A stretch of 64,000 bases of DNA from Caldarchaeum sp038740895 (GTDB lineage: Archaea > Thermoproteota > Nitrososphaeria_A > Caldarchaeales > Caldarchaeaceae), in contig JAVYLK010000003.1 of NCBI GenBank assembly GCA_038740895.1, positions 1-64,000 on the forward strand, written 5' to 3'. Positions 1 to 8,660 of this stretch are shown in pieces. How positions within the stretch are numbered: position 1 is the stretch's first letter; each line of letters opens with the position of its first letter. The notes beneath the pieces were generated by a model, which was not told the origin of the DNA, did not search any database, and was given only the letters and a program-made list of their open reading frames with translations. The position numbers were made by a program, and so were the translations under genes.

Positions 1-141
1 GAAGCAGAGGACTCTTTTGGAGCTGCTGACGGCGTAGCTGAGCGCAGCGCTGCATGTTGTCTTGCCAAGGCCGCCTTTACCTGCGAAAATGACCATTTTC
101 AAGCCTGGTTTTGAGGTGAGGAATTCTCCAAACCCTTTCAA
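1..141 (-). CDS. ArsA/GET3-family ATPase, N-terminal fragment (cut by window edge)
   Basis: Only the first ~47 codons are inside the window. Reading leftward from a TTG at 141-139, the peptide contains GKGGLGKTT, the deviant Walker A motif of ArsA/GET3/MinD ATPases, placed about 20 residues in as in ArsA proteins. The TTG overlaps the TGA of the upstream 93-aa gene (TTGA), so the two are translationally coupled. ArsA/GET3 ATPases couple ATP hydrolysis to anion export or membrane-protein targeting; which applies here cannot be judged from this fragment. The alternative start is the ATG at 96, but that would discard conserved residues before the P-loop. Confidence 0.8.
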   Translation of the reverse strand, partial: MKGFGEFLTSKPGLKMVIFAGKGGLGKTTCSAALSYAVSSSKRVLCF

Positions 142-419
142 CCGTATATCACGTCCGTGAAGTCCCGCTCTCTGTAGAACCTGTGTTTCCATGCTTTCAC
201 GTTAGGGATGGCGTACGGGAGAAGCCGCAGCGAGTAGTAGGGCGGAAGGATTGGGAATCCCAGCATGTCTCCCATTATCATCAGTATGAACATGTGCTCC
301 ATGTACATCCTGGTCTTCAGTATGGATGATACCTGCTGGTGGAGAGCTACGCCGTAGAACATTTCTCCTACAGCTTTTCGGAGACTGGAGAAGAATCCTC
401 CCCTGCGTTCGCCTTCCAC
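138..419 (-). CDS. Conserved small protein encoded upstream of ArsA-type ATPase
   Basis: 93 aa. A basic N-terminus is followed by a hydrophobic central stretch (about residues 38-62, with LMIMGDMLGFPILPP) and a charged C-terminus ending near RDFTD. The start ATG at 419 lies about 27 nt from the TATA-like element at 441-450, implying a leaderless mRNA. It overlaps the ATPase start by 4 nt, so it probably works with that ATPase, perhaps as a membrane-associated partner. I do not recognise a named family; the partnership is inferred from coupling only. Confidence 0.7.
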   Translation of the reverse strand: MEGERRGGFFSSLRKAVGEMFYGVALHQQVSSILKTRMYMEHMFILMIMGDMLGFPILPPYYSLRLLPYAIPNVKAWKHRFYRERDFTDVIYG

Positions 420-440
420 ATATTTACAGGCAATATCTTA

Positions 441-450
441 TTTAAAAAAC
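441..450 (-). promoter_or_regulatory. TATA box for the 93-aa/ArsA operon
   Basis: The minus strand reads TTTAAATAAG here, centred about 27 nt before the ATG at 419, the archaeal spacing that gives a leaderless transcript. Confidence 0.55.
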
Positions 451-472
451 GTTTCGCAAAAATTTGGGGTGG

Positions 473-2263
473 TTAGGCCTTGACCTCAACCTTCAAGGCC
501 TTGCGGAAGCCTCTAACGAAGTAAATCGCCATGGCGAGGCCTATCGTGAACATTATAGCTCCGACGGCGGTAGAGAAGGCGTTTATGAAGGAAACTGCTC
601 CGGGGCCAGCGGCGCCCAGCAGTATCCGTTGGGTTGCGTGCAGCAGGCCGGGGCCGAGACCAGCGAGGTTTTCACCAGCCAATGCTCTTGCGAAGACTGT
701 TGTTTGGTAGAGTATGGCTGCTAGCGTGGTGATCATCATGAATATCCCGGGTATCGTGGTGTACCAGTGGAATCTTTTCTGCGTGTAGAGGAACAGCCCG
801 ACTATGAGGAGCGCGAATCCTGCCAGCAGCTGGTTGGTTCCTCCGAAGTAGAGCCAGATGTTGTTCCAGCTTCCCGTGAGGACGAAGGCGATGGGGAATA
901 CGAAACCGAGGACTGAGGCGATGAACTTGTTGCCCAGTATCGAGAGCCTTGTTCCGCCGAAAACCTCCGCCATCGTCACTCTCCAGAACCTTCCTAGAAT
1001 CGTCAGAATGGTCACGGCCATCCCAACCATGTAGTTTGCGAAGAAGATCCTTAGGAACGGGGCCGCCGCCTCTCCTCCCACTATGGGCGAGGTTAGCTTC
1101 GTTGCTCCGGCGACGAAGTTTCCAGGCGAGGCTCCTCCAGCGACTGTCAGCAAGGGTATCGATATCCATGCAGCCAAGGCCGTAAGCCCAACGAGGTTCT
1201 CGGTTATCATGGCTCCAGCTCCGACTGGTCTTATGTCCGTCTCGACGTCTATCTGCTTCGAGGTAAGCCCCGTGCTCACGAGGCTGTGCCATCCGGAGAT
1301 GGCTCCGCAAGCTATCGTGACGAAAAGGGCCGGCCACAGTGGTCCCACCGTCACTACTTCAGCCCATCCTCGGAAGGCCGGTACTTCTATCTTGATGCCT
1401 GTTGCCGGGGAGGCGAGCGATCCTATCACCAGCAGTATGACGGCAGGTATTAGCGAGTAGTAGGCTATGTAGTTCATCGGCGTTATCAGCCTAGGCATGG
1501 GAAGGAGCGACCCGAGGATGAGTATGGCGACCAACGGCACGAGCCAGTACGTGTAGGGGTTTGCTGCCGCTGGTACTCCTTCGGGCGGCGGCGTGAAGAC
1601 GAAGGTGCCTGGAGGCGGTACGGCTGCTAGGACTGTGGCACCCAAGCCGATGCCGATGGCTTGTAGGATTATGGCTAGTATAGTCACGGGCCCAACGCTC
1701 ATCTTCATTCTGAAGAGTAGATGGCCTGTTATCATGGCGGCTATGACGAGGACTAGCAGCGACCAGAAGGAGCCTGGGAAGGCGTTCATGACTGTGGCGA
1801 CGACGAAGAGAAACGCTGCGTTGATGAGCAGGAGGTAGAAGAGTAGAAAGCCTAGGAGCAGCTTGCGAGGTGTCGGGCCGAGAAGCTCGTAGGCGAGGGG
1901 GCCGAATGATCGGCCCTCCCTCCTCACCGACAGGAATATGGAGCTGTAGTCCTGAACCCACCCGATCAGGAGCGCTGCAAATATGATCCACAGGAACGCT
2001 GGAAGCCAGCCGAACGCAAACGCAGCCGTGCCGGGGCCTATTATAGGGCCTAGAGCTGCTATGCTGTTCCACTGAAACCCGTACAGGACGAAACGCCCTA
2101 CTGGAAAGTACTCAACACCGTCTGCGTACATGTGGGCTGGCGTGGGCTTTGCCCTGTCGGGGCTCCACACCTTTCGGTCGACGATCTTGCTGTAGACCGT
2201 GTAGGCCGCTAGGAATACAGCGATTCCGGCTAGGGTAATACCCAGAGGCGTTTCTAGAAGCAT
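473..2263 (-). CDS. cstA: CstA-family carbon starvation transporter
   Basis: 596 aa, strongly hydrophobic with roughly 16 membrane segments. It shows the CstA layout: an N-terminal helix then the KIVDRKVWSP region, FVLYGFQWNSIAALGPIIGP, and the HSLVSTGLTSKQ segment in the middle. CstA proteins import pyruvate or peptides across the cytoplasmic membrane during carbon limitation. The archaeal substrate is not known; pyruvate or small peptides is the family expectation. It is a single gene, with an AT-rich promoter-like stretch at about 2288-2300. Confidence 0.9.
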   Translation of the reverse strand: MLLETPLGITLAGIAVFLAAYTVYSKIVDRKVWSPDRAKPTPAHMYADGVEYFPVGRFVLYGFQWNSIAALGPIIGPGTAAFAFGWLPAFLWIIFAALLIGWVQDYSSIFLSVRREGRSFGPLAYELLGPTPRKLLLGFLLFYLLLINAAFLFVVATVMNAFPGSFWSLLVLVIAAMITGHLLFRMKMSVGPVTILAIILQAIGIGLGATVLAAVPPPGTFVFTPPPEGVPAAANPYTYWLVPLVAILILGSLLPMPRLITPMNYIAYYSLIPAVILLVIGSLASPATGIKIEVPAFRGWAEVVTVGPLWPALFVTIACGAISGWHSLVSTGLTSKQIDVETDIRPVGAGAMITENLVGLTALAAWISIPLLTVAGGASPGNFVAGATKLTSPIVGGEAAAPFLRIFFANYMVGMAVTILTILGRFWRVTMAEVFGGTRLSILGNKFIASVLGFVFPIAFVLTGSWNNIWLYFGGTNQLLAGFALLIVGLFLYTQKRFHWYTTIPGIFMMITTLAAILYQTTVFARALAGENLAGLGPGLLHATQRILLGAAGPGAVSFINAFSTAVGAIMFTIGLAMAIYFVRGFRKALKVEVKA

Positions 2264-2290
2264 TTTTTCGGAGACTAACTAGTTTCTATT

Positions 2291-2908
2291 TCATATAAGC
2301 TTTATTAGAATGTATAGTAAATCTTTTATCCTATGCTTGTTGTTTGGGTCTATGTAGGCGTGTAAGTTGGGGAGATCCCTGCTCAAGGATAGAAGAAGCA
2401 AGTTGTCCAGGTCCTTCACAGCTTGATAAGTCTGGCTAACATCCTCCAGGCTGAGCTTGTCCGGCGAAACGACCATGTATTCATCGAGCTCGCCCACGTA
2501 CCGGCCCCACCTTGAACGGTAGCGTACAGCTGGAGACTTTTTGTTGATGAGAGTGTAGGAGAGGGCCGGCTTCTTGGCCAGCTTGGCTCTCAGCACTACA
2601 AGGTCTTTCCGGCCCGTCAGCCTAGAGACGAGGTATGTCAACGGGTTCGCCCATGACTGTATTCCTATGACTATCGAGAACTCGACCAAGCTGCCCATGT
2701 CCTTGCAAGAAAGCACAGCGGCTGTGGCTCCGCTCCTACCCCCCACAACCTTTCCCCCCAAGGAGTCGACGGCCCTCGACAACTCGGTGTAAAGCTTAGC
2801 GACACGTCTCCTTCCGGCAATCGAGCCCATGGTGTAGAAAACGATGAAAACCAGCGCAACGCCAACAACAGCGACCGTCGGGTCGTCAGCCAGCACCACG
2901 GCTATCAT
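2291..2908 (-). CDS. Membrane-anchored protein of unknown function
   Basis: About 205 aa. One N-terminal transmembrane segment (VAVVGVALVFIVFYTMGSIA) is followed by a ~170-residue soluble domain rich in charged residues and ending in a hydrophobic tail. No motif is recognised. The frame opens at ATG 2917, but that lies only ~5 nt from the palindromic TATA at 2922-2931, so the ATG at 2908 or one of the GTGs at 2899/2896 is more likely; 2908 is used here. It is divergent from acetoacetyl-CoA synthetase and may share that TATA. Confidence 0.65.
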   Translation of the reverse strand: MIAVVLADDPTVAVVGVALVFIVFYTMGSIAGRRRVAKLYTELSRAVDSLGGKVVGGRSGATAAVLSCKDMGSLVEFSIVIGIQSWANPLTYLVSRLTGRKDLVVLRAKLAKKPALSYTLINKKSPAVRYRSRWGRYVGELDEYMVVSPDKLSLEDVSQTYQAVKDLDNLLLLSLSRDLPNLHAYIDPNNKHRIKDLLYILIKLI

Positions 2909-2921
2909 ACCACCCATCGCC

Positions 2922-2931
2922 TTTATATATA
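2922..2931 (+). promoter_or_regulatory. TATA box (TTTATATATA) for acetoacetyl-CoA synthetase
   Basis: Centred about 28 nt before ATG 2956, predicting a leaderless transcript. It is nearly symmetrical and could also fire leftward into the 2291-2908 gene. Confidence 0.6.
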
Positions 2932-2955
2932 CGGTTCAACAACCGCCACTGAAGG

Positions 2956-4926
2956 ATGAGCAGGCTCCTGTGGAGCCCTTCTGAGGAGACGGCGGGGAAA
3001 TCCAACATCAAAGAATTCATGGAGTTTGTCGACGACCGGGAGGGTCTGGGTATTGAAAGCAGCGAACGCGGTGCTTACTTTGAGCTGTACCGCTGGAGCG
3101 TCGAGAACATTCCGTCTTTTTGGAGGCATGTATGGGACTTCGCCGGCGTGAAGGCTTCTAGGTTGTATAGCATGGTTGTGGACGACTTGGGCAGGTTTCC
3201 AGGCGCTTCCTGGTTCGTCGGGGCTGAGCTCAACTTCGCTGAAAACCTCCTCAGGCGAGCCGACGGGAAAAAAGCTCTGGTGGCTGTGAAGGAGGACGGT
3301 GTTTCGAGGGAGCTTAGTTATCTAGACCTCCGTCGACAGGCAGGAGGTTTGGCTGAGTTTCTGAAGGAGGCTGGAGTAGGTGTAGGAGACAGGGTCTGCG
3401 GGTATGTTCCGAACATTCCCGAGGCTTGCGTTGGCATGCTTGCAGCAACCTCGCTCGGGGCCTCATGGTCCTCCACAGGAACAGAGATCGGAGTAGACGC
3501 AGCCGTGGACAGGTTTAGCCAGCTAAACCCCAAGGCTCTGATAACTGTTGACGGGTACCTGCACAAGGGCAAGCATTTCGACGTCTTGGAAAGGGTTGAA
3601 AAGATCGTCAAGCATGTCCCTACGGTCATAGCCGTCGTCGTAGTACCCTACGCTTCTGAGAGCCCGAAGACGTCGGGCATACACGACTCCGTGCTCTACA
3701 CCGAGTTGGGCGAGGGGGTTCTTGAGTTCAGGCAGGTCCCAGCCTCAACCCCTGTCTACATAATGTTCTCCTCGGGAACTACTGGAAGGCCCAAATGCAT
3801 GGCCCAGTCGGCTGCAGGGGTTTTGGTAAACCATCTTAAGGAGCTCGTCATACACAGCGACGTCAAGCCCGAAGACGTCATAACCTACATCACCTCACCA
3901 AGCTGGATGATGTGGAACTGGCTGATGACCTCTCTGGCCGTGGGCTCGACGCTCCTGTTGTACGACGGCGACCCAAACTACCCTGACTGGCGGAAGATGT
4001 GGAAGCTTGTCGACGAGCACGGCGTCACCATTTTCGGATGCAGCGCCAGCTACGTCAACAGCCTGAGAAGCAGGGGGGCTACACCCGGGTCGGTGTTCGA
4101 CCTCTCCTCTCTCAGAGAGGTTTCTCAAACAGGCTCGCCGCTCTCGGCTGAAGGCTTCGAATGGATGTACGCCGAGGTGAAGAGAGACCATCACTTCAAC
4201 TCCATCTCGGGAGGCACGGACATCAACGGCTGCTTCGCTATTGGAAGCCCGATACTGCCCGTTTACGCTGGTCAGCTTCAATCTCCGGGGCTGGGGATGA
4301 AAATCAAGAGCTACGACGAGGGTGGCGAGCCTGTTTACGACAGGGAGGGCGAGCTTGTCTGCGAGGCTCCAGCTCCCTCGATGCCGCTCTACTTCCTCAA
4401 CGACCCAGGCAACCACAGATACTTCGAGACCTATTTCAGCTACTACACTCACCGAAGGGTCTGGAGGCACGGAGACTACGTCGTGTTCCACAGCGACACA
4501 GGAGGCATAACAATCTTAGGCAGGTCGGACGCTGTTCTCAAGCCTTCTGGGGTTAGGATTGGAACCGCTGAGATATACGCGGTAGTGGAGAAGGTCCCTG
4601 AGGTAGCTGACAGCCTTGCAGTCGGGCAGGACGTGATGGGCGAGCAGAGAATTGTATTGTTCGTCAAGATGAAGGAGGGGTTCAGCTTAACTGATGAGTT
4701 GAAGAACCGGATAAAGAGAGAGCTGCGCGAAAGAGCATCGCCGAGGCATGTTCCAGCCGTCATTCTCGAAGCACCCGACATACCTTACACCTTCAACATG
4801 AAGAAGGTTGAGACCGCTGTCTCGAGCATCATCAACAGGAGGAGGGTTGTAAACCGGGAGGCTCTGGCGAACCCCGAGTCTCTCGACTACTTCGAGAAGG
4901 TGCTGCCTCTTCTCGAGGGGATGTAG
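2956..4926 (+). CDS. Acetoacetyl-CoA synthetase (AMP-forming)
   Basis: 656 aa, typical family length. It activates acetoacetate (or a similar short acid) to the CoA thioester via an acyl-adenylate. Visible motifs are the P-loop IMFSSGTTGRPKCM (around residue 270), the adenylate motif HRRVWRHGDYV with GRSDAVLKPSGVRIGT, and the C-terminal PYTFNMKKVE with the acylatable lysine. The N-terminal ACS-N-like extension (SVENIPSFWRHVWDF) is typical of acetoacetyl-CoA synthetases rather than generic acyl-CoA ligases. The next gene starts directly at its stop codon, so the two form an operon. Confidence 0.88.
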   Translation: MSRLLWSPSEETAGKSNIKEFMEFVDDREGLGIESSERGAYFELYRWSVENIPSFWRHVWDFAGVKASRLYSMVVDDLGRFPGASWFVGAELNFAENLLRRADGKKALVAVKEDGVSRELSYLDLRRQAGGLAEFLKEAGVGVGDRVCGYVPNIPEACVGMLAATSLGASWSSTGTEIGVDAAVDRFSQLNPKALITVDGYLHKGKHFDVLERVEKIVKHVPTVIAVVVVPYASESPKTSGIHDSVLYTELGEGVLEFRQVPASTPVYIMFSSGTTGRPKCMAQSAAGVLVNHLKELVIHSDVKPEDVITYITSPSWMMWNWLMTSLAVGSTLLLYDGDPNYPDWRKMWKLVDEHGVTIFGCSASYVNSLRSRGATPGSVFDLSSLREVSQTGSPLSAEGFEWMYAEVKRDHHFNSISGGTDINGCFAIGSPILPVYAGQLQSPGLGMKIKSYDEGGEPVYDREGELVCEAPAPSMPLYFLNDPGNHRYFETYFSYYTHRRVWRHGDYVVFHSDTGGITILGRSDAVLKPSGVRIGTAEIYAVVEKVPEVADSLAVGQDVMGEQRIVLFVKMKEGFSLTDELKNRIKRELRERASPRHVPAVILEAPDIPYTFNMKKVETAVSSIINRRRVVNREALANPESLDYFEKVLPLLEGM

Positions 4927-5469
4927 GTGAGCTTGAGGATCTGCCCGGGATGCTGGCTTAGACGTCTGGTCCAGAACCCTTACAGGCTGCTGGAAACTCT
5001 CGGCGTGGCTGAAGGCCATGTTTTCCTGGATGTTGGATGCGGGAAAGGCTTCGTGTCTATCGCTGCTGCCGAGATGGTCGGAGATAAGGGTTGTGTGTAC
5101 GCAGTCGACGTTGAGCAGAAGTATTTGGAGGAGGTTGGGCGGAGGGCTGAGGCGTTAGGGCTGAAGAACGTCAAAACCCTGCTTACACCCGCCGAGGCCT
5201 TAGACGGCGTTGTGGACGAGTCGGTCGACAGAGCAGTCATGATGCTGAGCCTTCACCACTTCGTCGACGTTAGAAAAGCCTTCATTCAGCTGAGGAATAA
5301 GCTGAAGCCATCGGGGCGGGCCATGATGGTCGACCCGATCTCAAGCCGTTTGCTCGGCCACGGAACCGACCCGTCTAGGGTAATACTGCTGATGCAGGAG
5401 ACCGGCCTGAAGCCGTACAACCTGAGGAAGGGGCTTCTCCTCTGGAGTGCTGCAGTAAAGCCTGTTTAG
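4927..5469 (+). CDS. Class I SAM-dependent methyltransferase
   Basis: 180 aa. The SAM-binding motif I is DVGCGKGFVSIAAAEM, followed by an acidic ribose-binding strand (VYAVDVE) and motif IV-like MMLSLHHFVD, the UbiE/ArsM-like Rossmann fold. An N-terminal CPGCWL might bind metal. It starts with GTG immediately after the TAG of the upstream synthetase. The substrate is unknown; coupling to acetoacetyl-CoA synthetase does not suggest an obvious one. Confidence 0.8.
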   Translation: MSLRICPGCWLRRLVQNPYRLLETLGVAEGHVFLDVGCGKGFVSIAAAEMVGDKGCVYAVDVEQKYLEEVGRRAEALGLKNVKTLLTPAEALDGVVDESVDRAVMMLSLHHFVDVRKAFIQLRNKLKPSGRAMMVDPISSRLLGHGTDPSRVILLMQETGLKPYNLRKGLLLWSAAVKPV

Positions 5470-5471
5470 TT

Positions 5472-6980
5472 TCAGAAATGTTTAAGCTCAACTTCATGAT
5501 TGGCTAGACTGAACAAACCAGCGTAGCCTATCATAGGCTCCATCCCCATCGACTTCTGGTATTCTGTCTGGTCCTGCCAAGCGCCCGAGTTAAGCAGCAC
5601 AACACCCCTGTGAGTTGTTTTGACGGCCACGTGGATGTGGCCCGTCTGCAGGACGCTCGGCGCCTCCGTTATGACCAGCCTGTCCTCGTGCATCGGGAGG
5701 AGCTGCGTGTTTTCGCCGTAGACAGGAGCTAAGTGCCTGCATCGCAGCATGTACTTGAGAAGCTTGGTTGCGGTTTCTCGGAGGTTGCTGTAGGAAGCCT
5801 CTGGAATTGACTGGATGAGCTCGTCCAACCCCTGCCCGTGGTAGACAAGTATCTTGGCTCCTTCGAGCTCGAGCATCGCCGGGTTCGAGACAAACTGAAC
5901 ACGTCTCCTGCTGAGGAAAATCTCTCTGTACCTTTTCTGCAGAGGAGGCTGTGGAAGAGCTTTCCTCACGGGCTCATGGTTGCCCGGGCTGAAAACTATC
6001 TCAATTCTATCCGGAACTTCAGACAGAAGCCTCGAAGCCTCCTTCAACTGGTCTTCCACGTTTCTTATCATCAAGTCTTTCTCCTGGCCGGGGTAAACCC
6101 CAACGCCCTCGACCAAGTCCCCCGCTATGACCAGGTGCGTTATGTGCTTGACGACTCCGTCCCTTCCACGGTTAAGCCAGTCCAGGAACTCGCTGAAAAG
6201 GTCTTGACGGAAATTCTTGCTGCCGACGTGGACGTCCGAGATGAGGCAGACGTAGGCCTCACCATTACTCCGGGGCTTGCTCAACGTCTTGTCCTCGACG
6301 TCTGGATACAAAACTTCTTTCAGAATAAGCAACCCTCCCGCCTTGCGTACTCTCAGACCAACAACCACGTCGTTGACAATCTCAGACGCTTCCTGGTAGG
6401 CCTGCTGGTTTTTCATAGGGACTACGACGTTGACTACGCCCGATGGGTCTTCAACCTCGAGCAAGAGAGAGTTCTTCCGGTCATGCTTCCCATGAACCAT
6501 GACGGCGAGGTCGACCTCCGCCCCATCCCGTACTGCTCCAGCTTCAGCCACAGGAGTATAGTTCATGACTCTTTTCTCCAGTACCCTACGTATCTTCAAG
6601 TATCTGCTCATGAAGTACTGCTTGAACTCTCCGACATCACCCTCCAGTCGGTAATCCTCGTCAATATAGTTGACTGCTGTCAGCTTCGGAGTATAGGCTT
6701 GCTTTGGTTCTGCGATGGTTCGGTTCTCGAGTTCGGCTTGCCTGTCGACCCTCTGCATGAGTTTAAGATGAGTTACGTCTATCACAGCCACGTCGGGAGA
6801 ATTTTTCTTCAACTCGTCTATCGCCATGAGCAGGGTCTCGTGAGGGTTGTCGCATTCCTTCAACTCGTTCAAAGCAGCCTCAGTTATCTGGAAGCCCTCG
6901 CTGACAGCCATCGACACCAGCTCTCTGCTCAGCTGACGCTTTCCGCTCAGCAACCCGTAGTCACGAATTTCTGGCTGCAT
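5472..6980 (-). CDS. polB: DNA polymerase D small subunit DP1 (3'-5' exonuclease)
   Basis: 502 aa. The C-terminal half is a calcineurin-like phosphoesterase carrying LISDVHVGSKNF (DxH), VIAGDLVEG (GD), FSPGNHEPV (GNHE), YHGQG and TGHIHV (GHxH). These bind the two metal ions of the Mre11-like proofreading nuclease of archaeal PolD. An OB-fold region (LLLEVEDPSGVVNVVVP) precedes it, as in DP1. The N-terminal segment resembles the variable DP1 head. Its presence argues against most Crenarchaeota, which lack PolD. It converges with the methyltransferase and diverges from the gene at 7036 across 55 bp. Confidence 0.93.
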   Translation of the reverse strand: MQPEIRDYGLLSGKRQLSRELVSMAVSEGFQITEAALNELKECDNPHETLLMAIDELKKNSPDVAVIDVTHLKLMQRVDRQAELENRTIAEPKQAYTPKLTAVNYIDEDYRLEGDVGEFKQYFMSRYLKIRRVLEKRVMNYTPVAEAGAVRDGAEVDLAVMVHGKHDRKNSLLLEVEDPSGVVNVVVPMKNQQAYQEASEIVNDVVVGLRVRKAGGLLILKEVLYPDVEDKTLSKPRSNGEAYVCLISDVHVGSKNFRQDLFSEFLDWLNRGRDGVVKHITHLVIAGDLVEGVGVYPGQEKDLMIRNVEDQLKEASRLLSEVPDRIEIVFSPGNHEPVRKALPQPPLQKRYREIFLSRRRVQFVSNPAMLELEGAKILVYHGQGLDELIQSIPEASYSNLRETATKLLKYMLRCRHLAPVYGENTQLLPMHEDRLVITEAPSVLQTGHIHVAVKTTHRGVVLLNSGAWQDQTEYQKSMGMEPMIGYAGLFSLANHEVELKHF

Positions 6981-7035
6981 AAATCTCTAGGTCGTTGAAA
7001 TAGATTTTTGAACGACTTGAATCCCCGTTTATGCC

Positions 7036-8328
7036 ATGGTTTGGGTTGCGGGAGCTGAGGCCAGAATCCTCTTCAGAAAGCGTGGTTATACGCCCCACTT
7101 CGCCGAGTACGTCGAAGACCCGGTGTCTGGGGATGAGGTCGTTGTCATGGCGGACCCGCACAGTCGAAGGTCCGCTTTCATCTATGACCCTGTTAAAAAC
7201 AAAGTGTTGTGGGAGTTTAGGGTTCCCGGCGACAGCTTGACAGCCAACCCTCACATTGCCCGCATGGCCACTGAGAGAATTTCAGGGTTCAAGGCTAGGC
7301 CTGGCGACATCTTATGTGCAGACTTGGACAACAGGTTCATAGTCGTTGACAGAGTTAAGAAGACGGTTCGGTGGAGCTTCAGGCCTGACGACGCCAAGTG
7401 GTCGCATGACTTCATGCCGTCGAGGGACTTGCAGGACATGTTGACGACCGATTACTCGAACGGCTACCTCAGGCGTATTAACGCTGAGGGCAAGATTCTG
7501 TGGAGCGTTAACCTAGGCAAAGGGCTTGCGAAGCTTTCGAGAATCTCGGGAAACACGCCCAGCAGGATACATGGAAACAGCTACGGCGGAGACGTGCTGG
7601 CCGCAGTAAACCAAGCCTATCGAGGGGTTTACGAGGTTGACGAGGGCCGGGGCTCGATTGCGTGGTCATGCCCGCCTCCGAGAGGTTCGAAGAACTGTTT
7701 CTTCACCCTCAAGCCCCACTCGGCTGTCAGGCTTGGGCTTGCGGAGCTGGGAGGCAACCTCACCGTTTTCAACCACGAGGCTGGGGGAGGGTTCGTCGCC
7801 GTCGACAAGGATTGTAGGCCTAGATGGGGTGTCATGAAGCCGTTCGCCGTCGTCGGCGGGGAGGAGGTTTACAGGCCCACGTCAACCGGGCTTTTCGAGA
7901 CGACTCACGTCTTCCTAACTCCCCACGGCTTCCTCGGACTAATCGACTGGGACGGGCCTGACTACTCGACGGTCTACGAGCTACTCCAGCCGCCGACGAA
8001 AACCTCGCTCTACTGGCTTCTGGCCTGGAGGAGAAAAGCCTCCACTACGCCCGAGTTCCTCGACCCACCCGTCGAGTCGGGCGAGTGGAGTGAAACAGCC
8101 TTCCAAGCAGTCAACCATGGTCAGAATAGGATGAGGGTGGACTTCTACACGACCCTAAGCCCTTTGGCGGATACGGTTGACAGCTCCCTGTGGAGGCTGG
8201 CCTTTACTTTGAGGGTTGAGGGCGGCGGCGTTGAGGAGACTGTTGTCTCAGCCCGTTCATCCATCCGTGTGGCCGTCTCCTCGGAGGGGGACACTACCTA
8301 CAGCCTGTACGTCGTTAACAGAGCTTGA
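7036..8328 (+). CDS. PQQ-like/beta-propeller repeat protein, function unknown
   Basis: 430 aa. Residues ~20-270 contain spaced blade-like units ending in VLWEFRVPG, TVRWSFRPD, ILWSVNLG and SIAWSCPPP, each with a Trp after a hydrophobic strand, as in PQQ-type or arylsulfotransferase-type propellers. There is no signal peptide, so it looks cytosolic. The C-terminal ~100 residues form a separate beta-rich region. Similar motifs occur in many archaeal hypothetical proteins; no catalytic role can be assigned. Confidence 0.65.
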   Translation: MVWVAGAEARILFRKRGYTPHFAEYVEDPVSGDEVVVMADPHSRRSAFIYDPVKNKVLWEFRVPGDSLTANPHIARMATERISGFKARPGDILCADLDNRFIVVDRVKKTVRWSFRPDDAKWSHDFMPSRDLQDMLTTDYSNGYLRRINAEGKILWSVNLGKGLAKLSRISGNTPSRIHGNSYGGDVLAAVNQAYRGVYEVDEGRGSIAWSCPPPRGSKNCFFTLKPHSAVRLGLAELGGNLTVFNHEAGGGFVAVDKDCRPRWGVMKPFAVVGGEEVYRPTSTGLFETTHVFLTPHGFLGLIDWDGPDYSTVYELLQPPTKTSLYWLLAWRRKASTTPEFLDPPVESGEWSETAFQAVNHGQNRMRVDFYTTLSPLADTVDSSLWRLAFTLRVEGGGVEETVVSARSSIRVAVSSEGDTTYSLYVVNRA

Positions 8329-8384
8329 CGCATTTTCAGACAGCTCTCTCAGCTTATCAGCCGCGATGAGCCACGGGCCACGTC

Positions 8385-8660
8385 TTGGGCCGGACGTCGT
8401 TAACCTACAGGCAGAGGCTTGAAGTAGAGCTGGAGCGGTGGGCTTCCTTCAGGAGGGCTTTGACGAGGATGGAGAGGGAGGCCTTCGAAAGGCTTGTCGA
8501 CAACTCTTTCCGGTATGTCCACGCAGGGACGATGTATCCCATGAGAAACGCTTTCGACGTCTTCCTGATGTCGTCTCTCCTCTCGCACGAGGAGAGGCTC
8601 AGCATCCTCGAGAAGGAGTTGAAAGCCTCTATGAGGGTTGACGGAAGGCTTATCCCTTGA
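8385..8660 (+). CDS. Small conserved-looking soluble protein
   Basis: 91 aa from a TTG start. It is charged, helix-rich and lacks membrane segments; the phrase ERLVDNSFRYVHAGTMYPMR followed by a hydrophobic helix looks conserved rather than random. It follows the propeller gene by 56 nt and its end overlaps the 3' end of rtcB convergently by 11 nt. The start is uncertain. I do not recognise the family. Confidence 0.6.
   Translation: MGRTSLTYRQRLEVELERWASFRRALTRMEREAFERLVDNSFRYVHAGTMYPMRNAFDVFLMSSLLSHEERLSILEKELKASMRVDGRLIP

Noticed and set aside
672..1337. 221-aa frame inside the CstA gene
   Set aside because: Out-of-frame shadow with Arg/His-rich low-complexity content; CstA fully accounts for the region.
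5838..6998. 386-aa plus-strand open frame
   Set aside because: It lies antisense to the well-supported DP1 gene, lacks any domain motif, and is explained by codon bias of the real gene.
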